A stretch of 64,000 bases of DNA from Collinsella sp. (GTDB taxonomy: Bacteria > Actinomycetota > Coriobacteriia > Coriobacteriales > Coriobacteriaceae), in assembly GCA_019419525.1 (NCBI GenBank), contig DXZU01000013.1, positions 24,260 to 88,259 of the forward strand, read 5' to 3'. Shown here in pieces: positions 58,501 to 64,000 of this stretch (the stretch's first letter is position 1; every line of letters starts with the position of its first letter). A model generated the notes under the pieces. That model was not told the DNA's origin. It worked only from the letters and a program-made list of their open reading frames with translations, and did not search any database. The translations under genes were made by a program, and so were the position numbers.

Positions 58501-60314
58501 AGCCCGAGCGTCCGATTCGCGTCGTCGACCAGTGGATGTACCACAGCCGCCTGTACGCCGTCGCTCGTTTTGTGACGATGCGCAACGACCTGGACCTGAT
58601 CCAGCTCAACTCCTTCGGCTGCGGCTTGGACGCCCTGACCACCGACCAGGTGCAGGAGATCCTGGAAGCCAGCGGCAAGATTTACACCGTGCTCAAGATC
58701 GACGAGGTGTCCAACCTGGGTGCCGCGCGCATCCGCATCCGCTCGCTCATGGCCGCGCTTAAGGACCAGGAGGCCGAGCGCTTGGCCGAGGCCACGGCCG
58801 CGGGCGAGGCTTACGAGCAGGGCGATGCCGCGCCGGTGGCGCCCTCCACGGATGCCCCCGCGTTCGCGAGCCGCAAGTACACGTTTGAGGCTCAGCGCGA
58901 GAGTGCTTCGACCGCATGGCCGAAGGTGCCCTTTACCGAGCAGATGCGCGACGAGGGCTACACCATCCTGTGCCCGCAGATGGCGCCGATCCACTTTGAC
59001 CTGGTCAAAGAGGTGTTCCGCGGTGCCGGCTACAACTTGGAGCTGCTGCCCTCGACCGATCACGACGCCGTCGAGGCCGGCCTGCGCTATGTGAACAATG
59101 ACATCTGCTATCCGTCGATCCTGGTGACGGGCCAGATCATGGAGGCCATCGAGAGCGGTCGGTACGACCTGTCCAAGACGGCCGTGGTCATCAGTCAGAC
59201 CGGCGGCGGCTGCCGTGCTACCAACTACATCGCGCTCATTCGCAAAGCCCTGCGCGAGAGCGGTCACCCCGAGATCCCCGTGATCTCGCTTTCGGCCGTG
59301 GCGCTGGGCGAGGACAACCCCGGCTTCAAGCTGACGCCGGCGCTGCTTAAGCAGGCAGTCTACGCGGTGCTCTTTGGCGACGTGATGATGCAGATGCTCT
59401 ATCGCTGCCGCCCGTACGAGGCCACGCCCGGTGCCGCCAACGCGCTCTACGAGGAGTACATGGCACGCGCTCGCAAGCTAGCGCCCAAGTTCAACAGGCA
59501 TAACTACACCAAGCTGTGCCGCGAGGCCATCCGCGCGTTCGATACCATGCCGCTTGTGGGCGAGGGCACCAAGCCGCGCGTGGGCGTGGTCGGTGAGATC
59601 CTGGTCAAGTTCCACCCCACGGCCAACAACCACGTGGTCGACGTGATCGAGCGCGAGGGCTGCGAGGCCGTGGTGCCGGGTCTGCTCGACTTCTTCCTGT
59701 ACTCCATGAGCAACGCCGAGCTGCAAAAGGACGAGCTGGGTAGCTCTGCAACGACGCGTGCGGGCATGCAGGCGCTCATCAAGCTTGTGGACTGGATGCG
59801 CACGCCGGTGGAGGAGATGCTCGAGAAGTCCCGCCGCTTCGAGGCACCCGAGCGCATCGGCACCATGGCCGACAAGGCCCGCACGGTGCTTTCGGTGTGC
59901 AACAACATGGGCGAGGGCTGGCTGCTCACGGCCGAGATGCTCGACCTGATCGATCATGGCGCGCCCAACATCATCTGCACGCAGCCCTTCGCCTGCCTGC
60001 CCAACCACGTGGTGGGCAAGGCCGTGATCAAGGAGCTGCGCCGCCAGCATCCCGAGAGCAACATCGTCGCGGTGGACTACGACCCCGGCGCGTCCGAGGT
60101 CAACCAGCTCAACCGCATTAAGCTCATGATCAGTGTGGCCAAGGAGAACATGCGCGCCGGTAAGGGCTTTAAGCTCGAGAAGGTGGCGCCGCTCGCGATG
60201 GACGAGGTCACCGGCCAGATGCGTGCTCATGACGGCTGTGTGAGCTGCGGGCCGGCCAGCGAGGAGGCCGTGGCATCGGTCGCCGAGCGCCTGGGACGCG
60301 GCATTAAGAAGTAA
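55551..60314 (+). CDS. giant 2-hydroxyacyl-CoA dehydratase activase (BadF/BcrAD family)
   Basis: 1587 residues. An Ala-rich helix (1-75) is followed by two ASKHA ATPase units: HLGIDVGSTTVKLAVL (about 80) with NGTCAGGTGAF, and FIGIDAGSTTMKAALVGEDG (about 400) with NEACSSGCGSF. A Cys cluster RCGRCSNNC follows, then a DUF2229 region (VGIPRALNMYENYPFW, SESVCYPAKMSHGH, ~740-970) and a C-terminal HgdB-like part (YVNNDICYPSILVTGQ, GGGCRATNYIALIRKAL). ATP-driven reduction of a dehydratase or a related low-potential enzyme, with a 4Fe-4S cluster bridged by subunit cysteines, is expected. It combines activase and dehydratase-like parts in one chain. No separate dehydratase subunits are nearby. Confidence 0.88.
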   Translation: MSKLAEGIKDRIVAAAREAAPAVVDAAQKAATAAAEKVVEAVAEAKNAAGETSVASEPVAAAHAPEGAIFNPEAARGNLHLGIDVGSTTVKLAVLNDDNQIVYAKYQRHHTDVRACARDLFAGAATVLPTAQMTCAITGSGGLLLSQWLDLEFVQEVIASKRAVETLIPATDVAIELGGEDAKIIYFDNGIEQRMNGTCAGGTGAFIDQMATLLHTDASGLNELAANATTIYPIASRCGVFAKTDVQPLLNEGARPEDVAASIFQAVVTQTISGLACGRPIRGNVAFLGGPLQYLSELRHRFYLTLNLDEEHRIVPQNAHLFVASGAAMAHESNKLSTFPQLIEAIDSLGDTQGAEVERLDPLFATDEDFAEFKNRHDKEVVPKGKLDGYTGRVFIGIDAGSTTMKAALVGEDGQLLHTWYGNNNGDILGTAKVIMADFYNHIPAGCTIGHVTTTGYGEALLIEALKADSGEIETVAHLRGAKAFLPGVEFILDIGGQDMKCLRVKDGVIEHIMLNEACSSGCGSFIESFAVSMNMDVRAFADAAIHAKAPVDLGSRCTVFMNSRVKQAQKEGATVGDIAAGLSYSVIKNALFKVIKLRDPKEIGSQVIVQGGTFMSDATLRAFEQLTGVHAVRPDIAGCMGAYGAALLARDRAGADGTSTILSAEDIAHLTVTQKHVRCGRCSNNCQLTVNDFGGGRRFITGNRCEKGAGHKKQKTEAPNLFKKKNDLLFNREVLSPDEAPRGTVGIPRALNMYENYPFWHAFFTRLGFSVQLSDQSSKKTYQAGIESMPSESVCYPAKMSHGHVMNLIDRDVDFIWMPCVRWERKEDPTAGNCYNCPIVMSYPTALALNIDEIREQNIEFLYPFVPYHDKTELKRRLYQVLAVDRVADAQAGRGRVRGPKITRSEVDAAVNAAFEADARFHEDIQTMGEEALKWVEDHGGHGIVLAGRPYHNDPEINHALPELISSFGFAVFTEDSLAHLVKPERPIRVVDQWMYHSRLYAVARFVTMRNDLDLIQLNSFGCGLDALTTDQVQEILEASGKIYTVLKIDEVSNLGAARIRIRSLMAALKDQEAERLAEATAAGEAYEQGDAAPVAPSTDAPAFASRKYTFEAQRESASTAWPKVPFTEQMRDEGYTILCPQMAPIHFDLVKEVFRGAGYNLELLPSTDHDAVEAGLRYVNNDICYPSILVTGQIMEAIESGRYDLSKTAVVISQTGGGCRATNYIALIRKALRESGHPEIPVISLSAVALGEDNPGFKLTPALLKQAVYAVLFGDVMMQMLYRCRPYEATPGAANALYEEYMARARKLAPKFNRHNYTKLCREAIRAFDTMPLVGEGTKPRVGVVGEILVKFHPTANNHVVDVIEREGCEAVVPGLLDFFLYSMSNAELQKDELGSSATTRAGMQALIKLVDWMRTPVEEMLEKSRRFEAPERIGTMADKARTVLSVCNNMGEGWLLTAEMLDLIDHGAPNIICTQPFACLPNHVVGKAVIKELRRQHPESNIVAVDYDPGASEVNQLNRIKLMISVAKENMRAGKGFKLEKVAPLAMDEVTGQMRAHDGCVSCGPASEEAVASVAERLGRGIKK

Positions 60315-60342
60315 CTGGCCTGCTTTGTGCTGGATATGAGAC

Positions 60343-60378
60343 AAACGGGTGGTAGCCGTACCGGCTGCCACCCGTTTT
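60343..60378 (+). terminator. terminator of the activase gene
   Basis: AAACGGGTGG..GCCG pairs with CGGCTGCCACCCGTTT followed by TG; 16-bp stem with one mismatch. Confidence 0.8.
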
Positions 60379-60398
60379 GCTGGACATATGTTGCGTAA

Positions 60399-60619
60399 AT
60401 GACCTTGCTGCAGCCTTCCGTGGGCTCGCCCGATTTCTGGGCCGGTTCGGGCTTTGAGGACAAGCTGCTGCAAGCCCAGGGCGATTTTTCGCTCAACGCG
60501 GGCCAGCACAGCGTGACCTATCTGCCAAACGACGAGATGATCGCTGAGGACTGCCCATCGCCACCTACGAGATGGAAGCCGAAAAGTATATCTACCGCGT
60601 GTACAAGTACGAGCTGTAG
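60399..60619 (+). pseudogene. frameshifted gene remnant
   Basis: Frame 1 from 60399 encodes LLQPSVGSPDFWAGSGFEDK and runs to about 60548 (...YLPNDEMIAED). The sensible continuation is in another frame: LPIATYEMEAEKYIYRVYKYEL and TAG (60551-60619). Joining the two gives a plausible protein tail, so a frameshift of a once longer gene is inferred. I do not recognise the family. The 190 bases after it (60620-60809) show nothing but ordinary spacer DNA. Confidence 0.5.
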
Positions 60620-60809
60620 GGCCGCGCTTAGGTTTGACCAATGGAGTATGAAAACACGCCGTTCGCCGATGCCCCCTCCGCGAGTGGCAGACATATGGTT
60701 TGATGTCAGAAACATATAGTTGTCGCCAGCCTGCTGGGGACGTTCCCCCTGATATCGGAGGTTCCGGGTATGTTTCGTGCTCCGTTAAACAACTATCGGT
60801 TGGGCTAAC

Positions 60810-61259
60810 ATGGATCGCCGTGTTATTTCGATAACCCTTGCAGTGGTTTGCCTGGCTGTGCTCCTGGGCGCTGCAGGGCAGTTTGCTATAAATCGAGAAA
60901 CATCCTATATGCAGGAATGCGTTTCCGAAGGCTTTGCCATTGACGGTTACTATCGGGATGACAAAACAAGTCTGGAAACCCTGGCCTTTCTTGAGGAGGA
61001 CAATTGTCGATGGCAGCTGGTCGACAAAGACGGAATCTGCACAGACGGGCAGTTTAAGCGTACGGATGAACCCAATATCCTGGTATTAAAGAAGGAAAAC
61101 GGCGAAGAATTCGGTACGGTCCACGTGGCGTATATATCGCGCCGGCGCAATCAGGGGCAGATTTACCTAATTAGAAATACTAAGGTGACCCGATTTTATC
61201 TTGTGAGCATCGATCCGGCGTTTACGGTGGAGTCTGGCGATGTCGATGCGGACGTCTGA
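60810..61259 (+). CDS. small membrane-anchored protein of unknown function
   Basis: 149 residues. One N-terminal hydrophobic segment (about 5-25, ISITLAVVCLAVLLGAAGQF) then a soluble, strand-rich domain outside the membrane (ETLAFLEEDNCRWQLVDKDG ... FGTVHVAYISRRRNQGQIYL). The alternation of charged and hydrophobic residues suggests a small beta-sheet domain. Not recognised. ATG 60810 has a weak ribosome-binding site (GGTTGGG). It stands alone; a bidirectional hairpin follows. Confidence 0.65.
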   Translation: MDRRVISITLAVVCLAVLLGAAGQFAINRETSYMQECVSEGFAIDGYYRDDKTSLETLAFLEEDNCRWQLVDKDGICTDGQFKRTDEPNILVLKKENGEEFGTVHVAYISRRRNQGQIYLIRNTKVTRFYLVSIDPAFTVESGDVDADV

Positions 61260-61279
61260 TTCACGGCAATAAAACAGCG

Positions 61280-61313
61280 AGCGGGGTGCGGGTGTGAACT
61301 GCACCCCGCTATT
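61280..61313. terminator. terminator between convergent genes
   Basis: Perfect 10-bp stem AGCGGGGTGC (61280-61289) with GCACCCCGCT (61301-61310), then ATTTG; serves the unknown gene and possibly the DUF389 gene. Confidence 0.7.
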
Positions 61314-61384
61314 TGCTCGTGTCCGTATCGCGTCTGTGCCTTGTCGTAGCTTGCGTCCGTGCGAGCATTCATCCCGCGCCGGCA

Positions 61385-62524
61385 TCACTTCACATCAAAC
61401 TCAACGCGATCGAGTTCGGGCACGTTGAGGTCGATGAGCTTGCGAGCAACGCGGCGGTCGTGCGCCCCGAGCGCCTCGCTTGTCGTTACATGGGCGACAA
61501 TCTCGCGCTCGACGATGCCCTCCTCGTCGCCCTCGGCGGCCGAGGTCTCGACGGCGACGGTGTAATCCCTAAAGCCCGGCAGCACCGCGGCAAGCTCGCG
61601 TGTGGTCTCGGTGACGCCGTAGCCGTCCTGCACGCCGGCCTGTGCCGAGCCAATGGACCCCGCGGTCATGACGATGCAGGGGATGGCAAAGATCACCGTA
61701 CCCACGATGATGCGACGGCGCACTTTGCGTGACAGCTCGTCGACCGCGGCGTTTTCCTGGGCGGTGACAACGCCGTCGCCGTTGAGGTCGCGCTTGAGCG
61801 GCACGCGCAAAAGAAGCAGCACGGCTTCGGCGGCCAGTGCGATAAAGACCACGTTGATGCCAAACTCGTAAAGCGCCGAGAGAAATAGCGACCCGCTTGC
61901 GATGGCGATGCCGTAGCCCGCCGCACACAGGGGCGGCATGAGCGCGGTCGCCACGGCCACGCCGGCGATGAGCGTTGCGGGCTCCTGGTCGCGTGAGTTG
62001 CCTAGGCCGCCCGCAAAGCCGCCGGCGAGCGCGACAGCGAGGTCCCACACGGTGGGCGTCGAGTTGTCGATAATGGCGGCTGTGGTGGTGCCAAGGGGCG
62101 AGAGCTTAAAGTACAACGTGGATGTGACCAGGCAAAAGGCCATTTGCAGCGCAAGACCGGCGACGGCTTCGACGGTAATCTCGCGGTCGAGCGTGGCGAT
62201 GCCATATGCCATGGCAAGGACCGATCCCATAAGCGGGCAGATGAGCATGGCGCCCACGATGGCGATGTCCGAATCGATATCGAGGCCGATGCTCGCGATG
62301 AGCATGGCGATGATGAGGATGCACAGGTGAGAGCCGGTCAGGCGTGCCCCGTTTACAAAGCGCTTGCGGATCACGTGATAGGGTGCGCGTCCCTCGCGAA
62401 TGTTGAACGCGCGCTTGAGGAAGCGGGTGACGTTTTCCATGGCTTCGCTATGAGCAGGGCGGATGCCGTGACGCCGATGATGACGCTCACGCAGTCGTTC
62501 GATCTGTTGCTTGTCGAGTTCCAT
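61385..62524 (-). CDS. DUF389/TIGR00341 membrane protein with an EF-hand loop
   Basis: 379 residues. A basic N-terminus (1-60) is followed by six or more membrane segments (about 66-275) with the DUF389 patterns AIVGAMLICPLMGSVLAMAYG and TLIAGVAVATALMPPLCAAGYG, then a final segment (271-290) and a soluble C-terminal domain. Between segments, residues 246-257 read DLNGDGVVTAQE, a canonical EF-hand calcium loop (61754-61789). The family has no settled function. GAGGTGG precedes ATG 62524; the longer frame to 62671 is not needed. It is divergent from the surface protein gene. Confidence 0.83.
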   Translation of the reverse strand: MELDKQQIERLRERHHRRHGIRPAHSEAMENVTRFLKRAFNIREGRAPYHVIRKRFVNGARLTGSHLCILIIAMLIASIGLDIDSDIAIVGAMLICPLMGSVLAMAYGIATLDREITVEAVAGLALQMAFCLVTSTLYFKLSPLGTTTAAIIDNSTPTVWDLAVALAGGFAGGLGNSRDQEPATLIAGVAVATALMPPLCAAGYGIAIASGSLFLSALYEFGINVVFIALAAEAVLLLLRVPLKRDLNGDGVVTAQENAAVDELSRKVRRRIIVGTVIFAIPCIVMTAGSIGSAQAGVQDGYGVTETTRELAAVLPGFRDYTVAVETSAAEGDEEGIVEREIVAHVTTSEALGAHDRRVARKLIDLNVPELDRVEFDVK

Positions 62525-62831
62525 GTCCACCTCGTTCTGACACGGGCCGCGCAACGCGCCCGTTGTCCTAACTCTACACCGTGGCGGACGAGGTGTCTGT
62601 TGGATGAGGAATCCGATAGGGCGGATGACGCGGGAGCAAATGCAAATCACAGGTTCAATTTGATCCCGCAATAATATGATGCACCAGCTCCTACATATGT
62701 GACGAAATTGTGAAGCACGAGAGTGCGAGTTTCAAAAAATCCGCTGGTGACCAATGTTGCGCAACAGAATTCAAAAACCGGCACCTACAGTTTGAAGCGT
62801 ATGGATACATCCGTGTCAAAGGGAGAAAGCC
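62525..62831. other. spacer between divergent genes
   Basis: No gene is supported. Short palindromes TGTTGCGCAACA (62755-62766) and GCAC-GAGA-GTGC (62716-62727) lie in the 5' region of the surface protein and could be regulatory; no clear -35/-10 pair was chosen. Confidence 0.5.
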
Positions 62832-64000
62832 ATGGCAAACTACAGTCCACAACACTTTGAGCCTCGGGCTAAGGCCGTCAACGTCAAGGGCGTTGCCAAC
62901 CGCGCCGTCGCAACCGTTTTGACGGCGGGCCTCATCGCTCAGCCGCTCATGTCGCCGCTGGCGGCAATCGCCGCACCGTCAACCGGTAACGGCGATTCTG
63001 TTCAGGGGGGGGGTAGTTCTGTAGAGAATACCGTTGCCGCCGGTAACCATGCGGTCGTAAAGACGGCTGCCCAGCTGGCAGAGGAGTCGGCAAAGCAGCT
63101 CAAGGACGCTCAGGCCGCCTACGATGCGGCTCAGAAGAAGGCCGATGCGGCGGGCCAGTCTCAAAAACAGGCACAGCAGCAAAAGAATCAGGCCTCGCAG
63201 GCTGTGAGCGACAACGAAATCGAGCAGAACGCAGCAGAAGTCGCCGCGCTCCAGGAGAAGATTGACGAGCTCAAAGCTGCCGTCGAAAAGACCGAGCAGC
63301 AGCAGAAGAAGCTGGGCGACCTGAACGATCAGCTCGAACAGGCCAACAAGAGTGTCGAGGATAAGACCCAGGCGCTCAAGGACGCCAAGGCAAAGCAGGA
63401 TGAGGCCAAGAAGGCCCTCGATGATGCCCAGGCCAAGCTCGAGGCCATGGGTATGGACGAGTACGAGGCCGCCAAGAAGGCCGTCGAGGACGCGCAGGCA
63501 AAGCTCGATGACGCCAATAAGGCCGTTACTACTGCACAGGACAATCTGGACCAGGCCAAGGCTGCCGAGGCCAGCGCCCAGCAGGAAAAGCAGAATACCG
63601 AGGCCGCTCTGACTTCCGCCCAGGCCAAGAAGCAGGAGACTGCCGCTGCTCTCGCAGCCGCAACCACCGCGCGCGATAACGCCCAGCAGAAGTTCAACCA
63701 GGCGCAGGCCGCGCTCGATGCTGCCGTCTCGGGTACGGGTGTTGACCTGAGTGCGCTTGAGGCCGCCAAGAAAGCTGCTGCTGGTGAGCTCAAGACCGCG
63801 CAGGCGGAGCTCAATGCCGCAACGGATGCCGACGCCACCGCACAGACAAATCTGCAGGCCGCCCAGGCTGCCGTCGCTGCCGCGCAGGAGAAGGCCAACG
63901 CCGCCAACGCTGCTGTGGCATCTGCCCAGTCTGCATACGATGCGGCAAACAAGGAGTACAACGCCGCCGCCAGCGAGCGCGACGCCGCGAAGACCTGTCT
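62832..64000 (+). CDS. secreted coiled-coil surface protein (3' end outside window)
   Basis: 389 residues seen, frame open to the window edge. GGGAGAAAGCC precedes ATG 62832. A long signal peptide (about 1-50: positive start, VATVLTAGLIAQPLMSPLAAIAA, Ala-x-Ala site) leads to an Ala/Lys/Gln/Glu-rich chain in heptads (AQAKLEAMGMDEYEAAKKAV and similar), a long coiled coil from about residue 70 onward. Such coils often carry a CHAP or NlpC/P60 peptidoglycan hydrolase domain at the C-terminus; that part is not in the window. A run of nine G (63005-63013) lies in frame soon after the signal peptide, a possible phase-variation switch. The frame is intact (on) here. Confidence 0.8.
   Translation, partial: MANYSPQHFEPRAKAVNVKGVANRAVATVLTAGLIAQPLMSPLAAIAAPSTGNGDSVQGGGSSVENTVAAGNHAVVKTAAQLAEESAKQLKDAQAAYDAAQKKADAAGQSQKQAQQQKNQASQAVSDNEIEQNAAEVAALQEKIDELKAAVEKTEQQQKKLGDLNDQLEQANKSVEDKTQALKDAKAKQDEAKKALDDAQAKLEAMGMDEYEAAKKAVEDAQAKLDDANKAVTTAQDNLDQAKAAEASAQQEKQNTEAALTSAQAKKQETAAALAAATTARDNAQQKFNQAQAALDAAVSGTGVDLSALEAAKKAAAGELKTAQAELNAATDADATAQTNLQAAQAAVAAAQEKANAANAAVASAQSAYDAANKEYNAAASERDAAKTC

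Noticed and set aside
57108..59267. 719-residue frame antisense to the activase gene
   Set aside because: Rich in Gly/Ala/Val/Arg with no domain; mirrors the coding frame on the other strand.
63329..63961. Ala/Ser/Cys-rich frame antisense to the surface protein
   Set aside because: Mirror of the heptad-repeat codons of the real gene; no start signal.

Overview
The window is high-GC, densely coded bacterial DNA. It looks like a gut Coriobacteriia chromosome (Actinomycetota), most like Collinsella. That placement is inferred from protein flavour and GC-rich codon use; there is no rRNA or tRNA here to confirm it. No tRNA, rRNA, CRISPR array, transposase gene or prophage was seen. Both edges cut a gene: a GH32 hydrolase on the left and a coiled-coil surface protein on the right.

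Layout. 1-4.2 kb is a sucrose/fructan module: a partial GH32 enzyme, a sucrose-type PTS IIBC transporter and a second, complete GH32 enzyme. 4.5-8.0 kb holds DegV, the pyruvate formate-lyase activase, a serine-hydrolase remnant, MTA/SAH nucleosidase and EngB. 8.0-8.9 kb is an orphan XRE regulator behind a large palindrome. 9.1-14.4 kb is the aspartate-family amino acid block: thrB and thrC on the minus strand, lysC and asd on the plus strand. 14.8-20.7 kb has Ogt, an OmpR-type two-component pair, an AIM24-like protein, a CLC transporter (fluoride-type motifs) and a GyrI-like protein with a LexA-type box. 20.9-26 kb has a MacB/FtsX-type ABC exporter and a membrane-anchored XRE regulator. 26-33.3 kb has phosphofructokinase, an Ntn hydrolase, an M18 aminopeptidase, a hydroxyacid dehydrogenase, SEC-C methionine aminopeptidase and a radical SAM protein. 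33.5-36.8 kb has an alpha/beta hydrolase and a GGDEF(degenerate)-REC-HD-GYP protein with an Hpt partner. 37.0-40.4 kb is a lower-GC island: DUF2975 protein, YozG-like regulator and a three-gene ABC transporter. 40.5-44.9 kb is a complete polar amino acid ABC importer with a C26 hydrolase. 45.3-53 kb has a divergent DXS-like enzyme, an HD protein with a CmpB-type membrane protein, amt-glnK, and a TetR/MFS pair with visible operators. 53-64 kb has a HAD phosphatase, a 41-residue membrane peptide behind a LexA-like box, TetR plus a giant 2-hydroxyacyl-CoA dehydratase activase, a DUF389 protein and the surface protein.

The most unusual content is intergenic. Three copies (A 9002-9124, B 26099-26219, C 14451-14580) share one architecture: a 28-bp outer stem, a conserved internal loop, a covarying 4-bp helix, an inner stem and a GAA triloop. 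The stem sequences differ between copies but stay complementary, as expected of a structured RNA or a folded mobile element. Other families are a roughly 42-bp hairpin repeat abutting stop codons (five copies), a three-unit tandem palindrome array with an 80-bp period, a 223-bp element with 29-bp terminal inverted repeats, and several long perfect palindromes.

Start codons were chosen from ribosome-binding sites and family N-termini. Many long ORFs antisense to real genes are shadows of GC-rich coding sequence and are left out. Functional names rest on motifs read by eye, not on searches.
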